From Paraglaciecola arctica (GTDB taxonomy: Bacteria; Pseudomonadota; Gammaproteobacteria; Enterobacterales; Alteromonadaceae), in the NCBI RefSeq assembly GCF_018861065.1, contig NZ_JAHKQO010000002.1, forward strand, positions 62,001-126,000: a DNA stretch of 64,000 nucleotides, in the 5' to 3' direction. The position numbers and the translations under genes were made by a program. The stretch's first letter is position 1, and every line of letters starts with the position of its first letter. The notes beneath the pieces are model-generated. The model saw only the letters and a list, made by a program, of their open reading frames with translations, was not told where the DNA came from and made no database searches. This document shows, piece by piece, positions 1-8,382 of the stretch.

Positions 1-519
1 GACTTGCATTGCTTGATCAAAGGTTTCACTGTAGTGGGTATGATCCTTGACCATCTTGGCGTACTCGTCACCCAAATGCACTGCCGCATCTTGCCACGAA
101 AGTAAACTGTGGTTCTTGAGATCGTTCAACTGAGTAAATTGATAGTTATTCTTGCGTAAACTAAAGGCAAAATTTTCGTAAGAATAAGCAATATCGGAGA
201 GGTAGCCAGGGAGATTGTACTGTTCAATAATATTGATGTTCATATCGGAAACTACATCCACATCTCCGCTTTGATAAGCTCTACTGCGACGAGCATAAGG
301 CAAATAAAGAGGTTCTATTTCGTACCCTAACGGCGCCATTGCGGCTTCTAACAAATCGATAATGATACCTTGATTGGTATCGACTATCACCCATGGGGCC
401 AGCACTTCACCAAAAGCCACTGTGATTTTTCCGGTGCTTTTTTCGGCTTTATTTTCGACACTATATGCTGAATTCAATACCAAGAAAAACAGCACAGTTA
501 TGGTTACTTTCATTTGCAT
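1..519 (-). CDS. periplasmic solute-binding protein, family 3 (partial, C-terminus off the left edge)
   Basis: The reverse strand is open from an ATG at 519 to the window edge, giving 173 codons with no stop. The start follows a GGAG box six bases upstream. The first ~20 residues form a signal peptide (hydrophobic core VTITVLFFLVLNSAYS). The mature part looks like the ABC amino-acid-type substrate-binding fold: a first strand ITVAFGEVLAPW, then GIIIDLLEAAMAPLGY, then YLPYARRSRAYQSGDVDVVSD. Such proteins either deliver polar solutes to an importer or act as sensors. No permease or ATPase genes are visible, so the ligand is unknown. It is oriented like the response regulator next to it, with about 190 bp between them. 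Confidence 0.8.
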   Translation of the reverse strand, partial: MQMKVTITVLFFLVLNSAYSVENKAEKSTGKITVAFGEVLAPWVIVDTNQGIIIDLLEAAMAPLGYEIEPLYLPYARRSRAYQSGDVDVVSDMNINIIEQYNLPGYLSDIAYSYENFAFSLRKNNYQFTQLNDLKNHSLLSWQDAAVHLGDEYAKMVKDHTHYSETFDQAMQV

Positions 520-709
520 CTTACACTCCATAACAACACGGTAATTGGAAATTGCGCGGCAAATAGTAATGACTAATAGGCATGGGAACAAGTTACACTT
601 TAGTATAACTTGTTTGTTTTACTTGAGCAAAGTTCAGCTTAAAAGTCGGTAAAAGGTGACGCAAATAACCAAGCGGATTCTTCGATTGCGAGTCAAGAAG
701 CACATCAAA

Positions 710-1360
710 TTACTCCCCTATTACTGTACTCATTACACTTTTGAACATTACTCCAGCCTGCGTGCGGTTATTAAAACCTAACTTATTCAGCACCGCAGAA
801 ACATGTTGTTTGATAGTTGACTCGCTAACCTGTAATTCAAACGCTATTTGTTTGTTCAATAACCCGTCAGCCATCAACTGTAAGACTCTAAGCTGATGGG
901 GGGTGAGTTTTTCTAAACGTGAAGCAAAAGTAATATACGAAGAGTTATTTAGTTGCTTAACCTCATTGAGCATGTCTTCGGGAACCCAAATTTGACCGTC
1001 CAAAATTTGCTCTACTGCTTGAGTAATAATCGGTAAAGGAGTGGATTTTGGGATATAACCACTTGAGCCAAAATCTATGGCTTTTTTAATGATGTCTGGT
1101 CGTTCTTCTGCAGATACGATCACCACCAACACATCAGGATAGTTATTACGCAATACGGTCAGCCCCATGAGCCCTTGATTGCCAGGCATATTGAGGTCTA
1201 AAAAAATCAATTCGATATTTTGATGATCTTTTAATAGATCTAAGGTTTCCTCGAAATTTGCAGATTCTAAAATATTGTCACCTAAGACATTTAGCACAGC
1301 ATGTTTTAACGCGCTGCGAAATAAGGGGTGATCATCTGCCACTATGGCTTTCGCGTGCAT
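710..1360 (-). CDS. LuxR/NarL-family response regulator
   Basis: The protein has 216 residues from the ATG at 1360, which has AAAGG about eight bases upstream. A longer TTG start at 1381 is possible but has no better ribosome site. The N-terminal receiver domain shows the acidic pair in ADDHP, the phosphoacceptor Asp in IFLDLNMPG, the Ser of VIVSAEE and the Lys of YIPKST. The C-terminal LuxR helix-turn-helix is clear (LTPHQLRVLQLMADGLLNKQIA, then SESTIKQHVSAVLNKLGF). It should be a phosphorylation-controlled DNA-binding regulator. No histidine kinase lies in the window, so it is an orphan here. Its place beside the TonB receptor and the 3-hydroxybutyrate genes makes it a candidate regulator of that locus, which is inference only. 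Confidence 0.9.
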   Translation of the reverse strand: MHAKAIVADDHPLFRSALKHAVLNVLGDNILESANFEETLDLLKDHQNIELIFLDLNMPGNQGLMGLTVLRNNYPDVLVVIVSAEERPDIIKKAIDFGSSGYIPKSTPLPIITQAVEQILDGQIWVPEDMLNEVKQLNNSSYITFASRLEKLTPHQLRVLQLMADGLLNKQIAFELQVSESTIKQHVSAVLNKLGFNNRTQAGVMFKSVMSTVIGE

Positions 1361-1446
1361 TAATATAACCTTTAAAGACAATTACTAATAAGTACAGCCA
1401 GTAGAGTATGATTATTTTAGAGTGAAGCCAATGCGTTAACACAAAA

Positions 1447-1466
1447 AAGGCAGCCTAAGCTGCCTT
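1447..1466 (-). terminator. intrinsic terminator after the TonB-dependent receptor gene
   Basis: The arms AAGGCAGC and GCTGCCTT are perfectly paired around a 4-base loop. On the minus strand the stem is followed by a run of T. It lies 18 bp beyond the receptor stop codon. Confidence 0.85.
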
Positions 1467-1483
1467 ATAATTAAGTGAAAACA

Positions 1484-3826
1484 TTAGAACCTATAACCAA
1501 GGGTTAAACTAACCGTCATAGGGTCACCATAATAACCAATCAAGGTGTTATCACCGCCTGTGCCTGCGGTGTAGCCGGTAGGATCATCAGCATTTTCAGT
1601 AACAAATTGATATCCACCTACAACGTATTCTTCGTCGGTTAAGTTTTTAGCGTGTAAACCGCCGTACCATTGACCGTCGGTGCTAGACCAAGACACACTC
1701 ACATTAAACAAACCATAACCGTCTTGGGTCACTAGACTATTTGATGTTTCAGTAATAGTGTAATCGTCACGATAGTAGTAGTTAGCATTGAAGGCGAAAT
1801 CCCCCATATCGTTTGACCAAATGTAATTGGCTGCAAAGTTAGCGGTATATTCTGGGGTGTTGGATATTGCAAAAGTATCTGAGATATCCACCGGACCCGC
1901 TTCTGTTTGTTGGATCACTTCATCAAATTCGGCGTCGATATAACCTAAGGCCATATCAAAAGTTAAGGCATCGCTAGCGGCGTAAGTAATTTCAGCTTCA
2001 ACACCCTGCCCTGTTGAACTGCCAACATTGCCCAAGATTTGTTGTAAATCTTCTGGTGAACTAACTGGTAACACAGAGATATATTGCCTGTCTTTGTGAT
2101 CTAATGCGAACAAGGTGACGTTAGCGCGCAAATTGTCATTCCAGTCACTTTTCATACCAATTTCAAAAGAATCCACTATCTCTGGATCAACTGAGGGTTC
2201 ATTAATAGTCGCTCTTGGATTATAGGTACCCGACTTAAAACCTTGGCCATAACTGGCATAGAACATAATATTTTGAGCGTATTGATATTCAATACTTGCA
2301 CTTGGCGTTAGGCGAGACCAATCTTCAGTGGCTGGCGCATCTAACACACCATCGCCATTGGTGTCAGTACCTAACACTTGTGGTACCAGTTCCCCTTCAG
2401 GTCTCACATAACCAGGGATCCAATTTGAATACGGATAAACATTGTCGAACACTAAGCCGTTATTAACAAAGGCTGATTTTTCTTCTTTGGTGTAACGTAA
2501 TCCCAAAGAAACAGACACCTTGTCAGACACATCAAAATTACTTTGGGCATAAGCCGCTTGGCTCTCACTATTATTACAACCAGACACTTCTCGTGTCAGT
2601 CCTGGCGTACCAAACGCCGCTCGACCTAACACCCCCAAAATAGCGTCGAAATTACCACAAGATTCTCCATCATAAAGATACAAACCGCCCACTATACCAA
2701 AGCCATCACCCGCATAATTTAAGTTAATTTCGTGAGTATCATTACTGTCAGTATATTCTGCTGGTACATCAAATATATCTAGAGCTGTGTTATCAAAATC
2801 AATATTGGTGGGTGAATAACTCTCTCTGTGAGAACCAATATATTTAACTTGCAGCGCTTCACTTACATCATACTGCGCCAACCAACTGTAGCCATCCAGT
2901 TCCACTTTGTTGTATGTAGGCATACTGGTATAGGAATCAAATACGCTATCTGGAACAGGTGCGTCAGTTACGCGACTCGGTAATAATCGATAGCCGCCTT
3001 TAGAATTTGACGTATCTTCGGTTTTGTCCCAACGTAGTCTAAAAAACAAATCCTCAGTTGCATGAAACTCAACATTAAATCGAGCCGCCCACAAATCTTT
3101 GTTGTAGTTCTCTAGATCTTGATCTGGAAGTGCTGATTCTAAGTACTCACCGAATCCATCACGATTAAGCGAAGCGTAACCAAATCCTACGTATAATTTG
3201 TCTTGAATAATGGGTAACTGCCCAGTCAGTTTAAGATCTTGCTGAGAATAGCTACCTAAAGTAGCAGACACATTCACCGAGGTGTCTCCCGACATTTCTT
3301 TAGTGACATATTTGATTGCACCCCCTATGGTATTTTTGCCATACAGTGTGCCTTGCGGACCTCTTAATACTTCGATACGTTGCACATCTAACAAGTCTAG
3401 TACCGCTCCTTGAGGTCTTGCTATATATACATCATCAACATATATACCCACACCTGGTTCATACCCCCACAAAGGATCTTGTTGCCCTACACCACGAATA
3501 AAAGCGGTTAAAGTCGAGTTAGTACCGCGACTGTTTTGTAACGTTGTATTCGGTGAAAATTGTTGTATTTCGGTGATAACCGCGATACCCAGTTCGTTGA
3601 GTTCCATTTCCCCAATAGAGGTGACGGCTATTGGCACTTCTTGCAAACTTTCTGTGGTTTTTCTTGCCGTCACCTCAATGCGTTCAAGGCCTTTTTTATC
3701 TTCACTTTGCTGTGCTTGTAGGTTACCACTGCTTAACAACACAGCTCCTACTGCCATGGCGCAAAGCGAGTGTTTAAATAGTTGTTTAGTAGCAGTCAAA
3801 CTTTCGGCGTTATTTATATTTTTCAT
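1484..3826 (-). CDS. TonB-dependent outer-membrane receptor
   Basis: The 780-residue protein begins with a signal peptide ending near NLQAQ. It continues with a TonB-box-like segment (ERIEVTARK), the plug domain (EVPIAVTSI, then IRGVGQQDP, VYIARPQGAVLDLLDVQRIEVLRGPQGTLYGKNTIGGAI) and a long beta-barrel ending in the typical aromatic tail LTLGYRF. The length fits the siderophore/vitamin/oligomer receptor class, and the RGPQGTLYGKNTIGGA form is common in marine receptors for non-siderophore substrates. It is divergent from the permease/depolymerase/dehydrogenase genes and shares a 180-bp promoter region with them. I infer that it may import hydroxyalkanoate oligomers or a related ester. The substrate is not determined by the sequence. 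Confidence 0.93.
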   Translation of the reverse strand: MKNINNAESLTATKQLFKHSLCAMAVGAVLLSSGNLQAQQSEDKKGLERIEVTARKTTESLQEVPIAVTSIGEMELNELGIAVITEIQQFSPNTTLQNSRGTNSTLTAFIRGVGQQDPLWGYEPGVGIYVDDVYIARPQGAVLDLLDVQRIEVLRGPQGTLYGKNTIGGAIKYVTKEMSGDTSVNVSATLGSYSQQDLKLTGQLPIIQDKLYVGFGYASLNRDGFGEYLESALPDQDLENYNKDLWAARFNVEFHATEDLFFRLRWDKTEDTSNSKGGYRLLPSRVTDAPVPDSVFDSYTSMPTYNKVELDGYSWLAQYDVSEALQVKYIGSHRESYSPTNIDFDNTALDIFDVPAEYTDSNDTHEINLNYAGDGFGIVGGLYLYDGESCGNFDAILGVLGRAAFGTPGLTREVSGCNNSESQAAYAQSNFDVSDKVSVSLGLRYTKEEKSAFVNNGLVFDNVYPYSNWIPGYVRPEGELVPQVLGTDTNGDGVLDAPATEDWSRLTPSASIEYQYAQNIMFYASYGQGFKSGTYNPRATINEPSVDPEIVDSFEIGMKSDWNDNLRANVTLFALDHKDRQYISVLPVSSPEDLQQILGNVGSSTGQGVEAEITYAASDALTFDMALGYIDAEFDEVIQQTEAGPVDISDTFAISNTPEYTANFAANYIWSNDMGDFAFNANYYYRDDYTITETSNSLVTQDGYGLFNVSVSWSSTDGQWYGGLHAKNLTDEEYVVGGYQFVTENADDPTGYTAGTGGDNTLIGYYGDPMTVSLTLGYRF

Positions 3827-3912
3827 TATGTGTCCTTGGATTGTGTTTTTGTTTTTTCTATTTGCTGCGGTCTAAGTAACCTTAATCCAGAAATGAGTTG
3901 ATGTCCTTAGTA

Positions 3913-3926
3913 CCATAGTACTATGG
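3913..3926. promoter_or_regulatory. 14-bp perfect palindrome in the divergent promoter region (candidate operator)
   Basis: CCATAGTACTATGG is a perfect palindrome midway between the TonB receptor (start 3826) and the permease (start 4009). The direct repeat GCTGCGGTC flanks it near 3864 and 3972. Its placement suggests an operator for one of the local regulators (the LuxR-type response regulator or the XRE protein). Confidence 0.45.
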
Positions 3927-4008
3927 GCATTAATGACGCTTTGCCACACACTTACACCATCCTATTTAGGGCTGCGGTCACAGACTTAAATTAAAGGAAT
4001 CAAATAAT

Positions 4009-5304
4009 ATGCTTAGTTTAATTGGCCTCATTGGTGGGTTACTACTGTTAATAGTGCTCACTATTCGGGGTATGAATCTGTTTATCGCCGCACCTCTTTG
4101 CTCGCTTTTGGTGGCAGTAACCAGCGGTCTCCCAATTTTTATTGGAGATAGCAACTTTGTTACCAGTTACATGCAAGGTTTTTCAGGTTTTATCGCCTCC
4201 TGGTTCTTTATGTTTTTGCTTGGTTCACTATTTGGCAAATTCATGGAAGACACAGGAGCTGCGGATTCGTTAGCTAGGTGGATCATCAGCAAGCTAGGCA
4301 GACAACAAGCAGTGGTTGCTGTTGTATTAGCTTGTGCGGTGTTAACTTATGGTGGTGTAAGCGTCTTTGTGGTGGCTTTCTCGGTTTACCCCATGGCACT
4401 TAGTCTATTTAAAGACGCCAACTTACCACGGCGCTTTATTCCTGCGGCATTGGCTTTTGGCTCTGTGACTTTTACTATGACTTCGGCTGGATCTCCCGAA
4501 ATTCAAAACTGGATCCCAATAAAATATTTGGGTACTTCACCTTTCGCAGCCTGGGAAGTTAGCTTAGTGGTCGCCATCTTTATGGCAAGCTTTGGTTTTT
4601 GGTGGATGCGCAAAATGATCAATAAAGCGGTAGCCAATGGTGAAAAGTTTGAAACCCGCAGCCATGATCCTGAAATCCCAGAACGAGATTATCCCCACCC
4701 TTTTACCGGAATTTTTCCGCTGCTTGTGGTGCTGGTTTTATCATTCCTATTACATGATTCATTACAGCAACTGGCGCTAATAGTGGCGTTAGGTGGCGGC
4801 GTGTTAAGTTTAATGGTCATTAATTTTAAACACTTTCATCATTTAGAAAATGCCGTCACCGCAGGCACCACTGGGGCGCTAATTGCAATCGGTAATACCG
4901 CGGCAGTAGTAGGATTTGGAAGCATTGCCAAATCAACTATCGCATTTCAGACTGCGGTCGAAATCATGTCACAAATTCCTGGCAATGAGTTAATTGGGGC
5001 CGCGATTGCTATCAGCGTAATTGCCGGGCTAACAGGTTCGGCTTCAGGCGGACAAGTAATTGCATTACCGCTTCTAGCACCTGGCTATTTAGAACAAGGG
5101 GTCGACCCAGATGAATTACATCGCATTGTTTCAATTTCATCTGGCGCATTAGATTCGTTGCCACATAATGGGTATGTGGTCACCACCATCAGGGCAATAT
5201 GCCACGAAACCCATCAACAAGCCTATTGGGCGTTGGGCGCAGTAACGGTAGTTGTGCCTCTATGCGGCGTGGCATTGGCAATCGCTTTATTTAGTTTTAT
5301 ATAA
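4009..5304 (+). CDS. GntP-family permease, probable 3-hydroxybutyrate transporter
   Basis: The 431-residue protein is very hydrophobic with roughly 12 predicted membrane segments. AAAGGA lies ten bases before the ATG. The family features are recognisable: a glycine-rich N-terminal helix (LIGLIGGLLLLIVL), the segment GSLFGKFMEDTGAADSLARWI and the C-terminal stretch LTGSASGGQVIALPLLAP followed by SGALDSLPHNGYVVT. GntP transporters move gluconate-type hydroxy acids by proton symport in the inner membrane, and members beside bdhA genes are commonly annotated as beta-hydroxybutyrate permeases. It is first of four co-directional genes with short gaps (23, 24 and 10 bp), so an operon ending in bdhA is likely. 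Substrate assignment rests on that context. Confidence 0.85.
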   Translation: MLSLIGLIGGLLLLIVLTIRGMNLFIAAPLCSLLVAVTSGLPIFIGDSNFVTSYMQGFSGFIASWFFMFLLGSLFGKFMEDTGAADSLARWIISKLGRQQAVVAVVLACAVLTYGGVSVFVVAFSVYPMALSLFKDANLPRRFIPAALAFGSVTFTMTSAGSPEIQNWIPIKYLGTSPFAAWEVSLVVAIFMASFGFWWMRKMINKAVANGEKFETRSHDPEIPERDYPHPFTGIFPLLVVLVLSFLLHDSLQQLALIVALGGGVLSLMVINFKHFHHLENAVTAGTTGALIAIGNTAAVVGFGSIAKSTIAFQTAVEIMSQIPGNELIGAAIAISVIAGLTGSASGGQVIALPLLAPGYLEQGVDPDELHRIVSISSGALDSLPHNGYVVTTIRAICHETHQQAYWALGAVTVVVPLCGVALAIALFSFI

Positions 5305-5327
5305 ATCATCCCTAGGAAAAAATTGAT

Positions 5328-6527
5328 ATGACGCAACTCAAACCACATCACCTTAAATACTTTACGGTGTGTCTGATTTTGCTATTTAGCTCAGTTGCTA
5401 GCGCAGAGTTATTGGTAGTTAAACAAAAATTTGAGACAGAAAACTTCAAAACATTCAATGGAAAAACCATAAAAAAAGTACAGGTTGGTTGGGAAAGTTA
5501 CGGGCAATTAACCCCCAATAAAGACAATGTAATTTTAGTTACCCACTACTTTTCAGCCAGTTCTCATGCCGCTGGTAAATACACTAAAGACGATCCACAA
5601 GCCGGTTACTGGGATGCACTAATAGGTCCAGGTAAAGCCATAGATACCAATAAGTTTTTCGTAATTAGTGTCGACAGCCTGGCCAATTTAGGAGCCAACG
5701 ATCCTAACGTCATCACAACTGGACCAGCAACAATTAACCCCGATACCGGTAAGCCTTATGGATTGGACTTTCCGGTCGTCACTATTAGAGACTTTGTAAA
5801 TATACAAAAGTTGGTTCTCGAAAGTTTAGGCATTAAGACACTGCATGGCGTCATTGGTGCATCAATGGGATCAATGCAAGCAATTGATTGGGCATCAGCC
5901 TATCCTGATTGGGTACCAAGAATGGTATCCGTCATAGGAAGTGCCCAAAGTGACGCCTGGACAACATCTCTATTAGAACGTTGGGCAATTGCTATTCGAC
6001 TCGATCCTAATTGGCGAAACGGCGATTATTACGGTCATACCCCACCCATTGAAGGATTAATTGCGGCCTTAATGTTCATCACCCAAGATGCCTTAACTCC
6101 CATAGCGATTAATCAAGTAGGTAAAACAAAAGCAGTTAATCACCAGCCGTTACAATCAGAACCATTACACTCTATTACGGCTAATTTTTCGATTACAACT
6201 TGGCTAAGGGAGCGTGCAGAGCAACGAGCTAAGCTATCCGATGCTAACCATCTATTATATTTGACACGCGCATCCCAATTGTTTATTGCCGGCCACGGTG
6301 CAAACCTCACCGCAGGTCTGCAAACTATCCAAGCTAAAACCTTATTTTTACCGTCAGGAAATGATCTATTACTGATGCCCTACTTAAGCGAAAACGCCAA
6401 CCAAGCTCTTTTAGACTTAGGCAAGGTGAGCGAATTGCAAGAGCTAACAGGTGATTCTGGCCATTTAAACGGTGTCAGCGGCATTAGCGAAAAAGCCCTC
6501 AAAATTAAAGAATTTATTGAACAATAA
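5328..6527 (+). CDS. exported MetX-like alpha/beta hydrolase (esterase)
   Basis: The 399-residue protein begins with a signal peptide (hydrophobic LKYFTVCLILLFSSVASA) and continues with a homoserine O-acetyltransferase-like alpha/beta hydrolase fold. A nucleophile elbow is visible in GASMGSMQA, a likely catalytic Asp in LPSGNDLLLMP and a likely His in SGHLNG near the C-terminus. Cytosolic MetX makes O-acetylhomoserine and carries no signal peptide. This exported version, set between a permease and a PHB depolymerase, is more likely a periplasmic esterase or acyltransferase acting on hydroxyacid oligomers. The substrate is inferred from context. It is third-party to methionine synthesis as far as the neighbours show. 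Confidence 0.82.
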   Translation: MTQLKPHHLKYFTVCLILLFSSVASAELLVVKQKFETENFKTFNGKTIKKVQVGWESYGQLTPNKDNVILVTHYFSASSHAAGKYTKDDPQAGYWDALIGPGKAIDTNKFFVISVDSLANLGANDPNVITTGPATINPDTGKPYGLDFPVVTIRDFVNIQKLVLESLGIKTLHGVIGASMGSMQAIDWASAYPDWVPRMVSVIGSAQSDAWTTSLLERWAIAIRLDPNWRNGDYYGHTPPIEGLIAALMFITQDALTPIAINQVGKTKAVNHQPLQSEPLHSITANFSITTWLRERAEQRAKLSDANHLLYLTRASQLFIAGHGANLTAGLQTIQAKTLFLPSGNDLLLMPYLSENANQALLDLGKVSELQELTGDSGHLNGVSGISEKALKIKEFIEQ

Positions 6528-6551
6528 TTTATGCCATTAAAGAGTATCAAA

Positions 6552-7544
6552 ATGAAAAAAATAACCATTTTGCTGTTAAGCGGTTTACTCGCTAGTAATA
6601 GCCAAGTTTTTGCAAACAATCTCAATCTAGACCTTACAGAAATCGGCGTATCTGGTTTATCAAGTGGCGGGTTTATGGCAAATCAATTCCATATTGCACA
6701 TTCTGATTGGGTCACCAAGGCAGGTATCATTGCGGCTGGCCCCTATTATTGTGCGCAGAATAGTATCAAAACCGCCCTGTCTCAGTGTGTTAACAAAAGT
6801 ACCGATGCCACTAGCCAGAATCTACCCCTTCAAGCTGAAACCTACGAAAAGCAACAAAAAATTGCAAAATTGGATAATCTAAAAAGCAGCAAAGTTTGGC
6901 TATTACGGGGTACCAAAGACACGAAAATTGCTATTGAAGTCACTCAAGCCTTACACCAGCAATACCTCCAATGGATTGACTCGGACAATGTGCGATACCT
7001 GAACGAAAAACCTTTTGCTCACCACTTCCCCACTCTAGCATCGGGTTCGCAATGTGATGTGTCAGAGTCTCCCTTTATCGGCAATTGTCATTATGACGCA
7101 GCGGGAAAGATGTTGGAATTTTTGTACACAGATTTGCAACCCAGAAATCCTCAGCCAAGCGGGAAAGTTGTGTCATTTAATCAACAATCCTTAGGTGGCG
7201 ACCCAGCAACCACTTTAGCTGACAACGGATTTGTGTATGTCCCCAAAAGTTGTGCGGCAGGTGAAACTTGTCAATTACATATTAGTTTCCATGGCTGTCA
7301 GCAAAATTATCAAACTGTCGGCAATCAATTTATCGAACACAATGGCTTAAACAATTGGGCTGACAACAATCAAATAGTTGTTCTTTATCCGCAAACCAAA
7401 AACTCCACTTTTATGCCTTTGAATCCCCAGGGATGTTGGGATTGGTGGGGTTATACCAGCAGTGAGTATGCCACCCAAAATGCACCACAAATTGAAGCCG
7501 TAAAAAAAATGGCTGAATCATTAAATCAAAAATTAGATATTTAG
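6552..7544 (+). CDS. exported PHB depolymerase-family esterase, permuted (type 2) catalytic order
   Basis: The 330-residue protein starts at the ATG at 6552, which AAAGAG precedes; an in-frame ATG at 6531 has no ribosome site. A signal peptide ends near residue 21 (NSQVFA). The lipase box GLSSG, with Ser37, comes very early. An Asp in LRGTKDTK and a His in FAHHFPT follow. The oxyanion-type histidine motif FHGCQQ (about H247) comes last, before GCWDWWGY. Ser-Asp-His followed by the oxyanion His is the order of type 2 extracellular poly(3-hydroxybutyrate) depolymerases. The protein ends after the catalytic domain, with no linker or polymer-binding domain, so soluble oligomers may be the substrate. 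It sits directly before the 3-hydroxybutyrate dehydrogenase gene. Confidence 0.88.
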   Translation: MKKITILLLSGLLASNSQVFANNLNLDLTEIGVSGLSSGGFMANQFHIAHSDWVTKAGIIAAGPYYCAQNSIKTALSQCVNKSTDATSQNLPLQAETYEKQQKIAKLDNLKSSKVWLLRGTKDTKIAIEVTQALHQQYLQWIDSDNVRYLNEKPFAHHFPTLASGSQCDVSESPFIGNCHYDAAGKMLEFLYTDLQPRNPQPSGKVVSFNQQSLGGDPATTLADNGFVYVPKSCAAGETCQLHISFHGCQQNYQTVGNQFIEHNGLNNWADNNQIVVLYPQTKNSTFMPLNPQGCWDWWGYTSSEYATQNAPQIEAVKKMAESLNQKLDI

Positions 7545-7554
7545 GAGAATAGTT

Positions 7555-8322
7555 TTGTCTAACAAAAATGTACTAATTACTGGTGGCGCGAGTGGAATTG
7601 GTTTGGGAATTGCCGAACACTTAGGCGCTTTGGGCCACCATATTATTATTGCGGATATCAACCTTGATGCGGCAACCAGCGCTATGGAGCAATTGCGGCA
7701 GCAAGATATGAGTGCAGCAGCAATTAAACTTGATGTTACCAATTTGCAAGACGTAAGCGACTTGCCTAACAAACTACAACCACTAACAGTCGATGTGTTG
7801 ATCAACAACGCTGGCGTACAACACGTGAGTAAACTAGAAGATTTTCCCCCTGAAAAATGGCAACTTTTAATCAACATTATGTTAGTTGCCCCAGCGTTAT
7901 TAAGCCAAGCGTTACTGCCAAAAATGCGCCAACAAAATTATGGTCGAATCATTAACATAGGCTCGGTGCATTCGGTGGTCGCCTCCCCCTTTAAGTCCGC
8001 CTACGTAGCCGCTAAACATGGGTTATTGGGTTTCGCCAAAACACTTGCCTTAGAAACCGGTGACTGTGACGTCACTGTCAACACACTATGCCCAGCATAC
8101 GTAAAAACCCCATTGGTAGAAAACCAAATTGCGGCTCAAGCTATTGAAAACGGTATTAGCGAACAACAAGTCGTTGATACTATCATGTTGGCACCTATGC
8201 CTAAAAAATCCTTTATCGGAATAGATGAACTGGCAGCCACTGCAGCATTTTTGTTGTCTAACGAAGCCAGAAACATCACGGCCCAAGCACTAGTGATTGA
8301 TGGAGGATGGACCGCTAGATAA
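7555..8322 (+). CDS. bdhA: D-3-hydroxybutyrate dehydrogenase (SDR family)
   Basis: The 255-residue short-chain dehydrogenase oxidises 3-hydroxybutyrate to acetoacetate with NAD in the cytosol. The nucleotide-binding motif TGGASGIG is at the N-terminus, followed by NNAG, a Ser in INIGSVHS and the catalytic pair in YVAAKHG; the tail is ALVIDGGW. The start is a TTG at 7555 with AGGAG seven bases upstream, and that box overlaps the stop of the depolymerase gene, so translation is probably coupled. The YVAAKHGLLGF form is typical of hydroxybutyrate dehydrogenases, and the depolymerase and GntP permease upstream support the assignment. Confidence 0.9.
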   Translation: MSNKNVLITGGASGIGLGIAEHLGALGHHIIIADINLDAATSAMEQLRQQDMSAAAIKLDVTNLQDVSDLPNKLQPLTVDVLINNAGVQHVSKLEDFPPEKWQLLINIMLVAPALLSQALLPKMRQQNYGRIINIGSVHSVVASPFKSAYVAAKHGLLGFAKTLALETGDCDVTVNTLCPAYVKTPLVENQIAAQAIENGISEQQVVDTIMLAPMPKKSFIGIDELAATAAFLLSNEARNITAQALVIDGGWTAR

Positions 8323-8345
8323 GAATCCCTTGGATTTTACTCATG

Positions 8346-8382
8346 CAACTACCTGAAGTATCTGCGTATATTTAGGTAGTTG
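8346..8382. terminator. inverted repeat between convergent genes
   Basis: CAACTACCT and AGGTAGTTG pair over a 19-base loop. The repeat covers the end of the bdhA transcript and the last codons of the convergent XRE gene. It could work as a bidirectional terminator, but no long T run follows. Confidence 0.4.
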
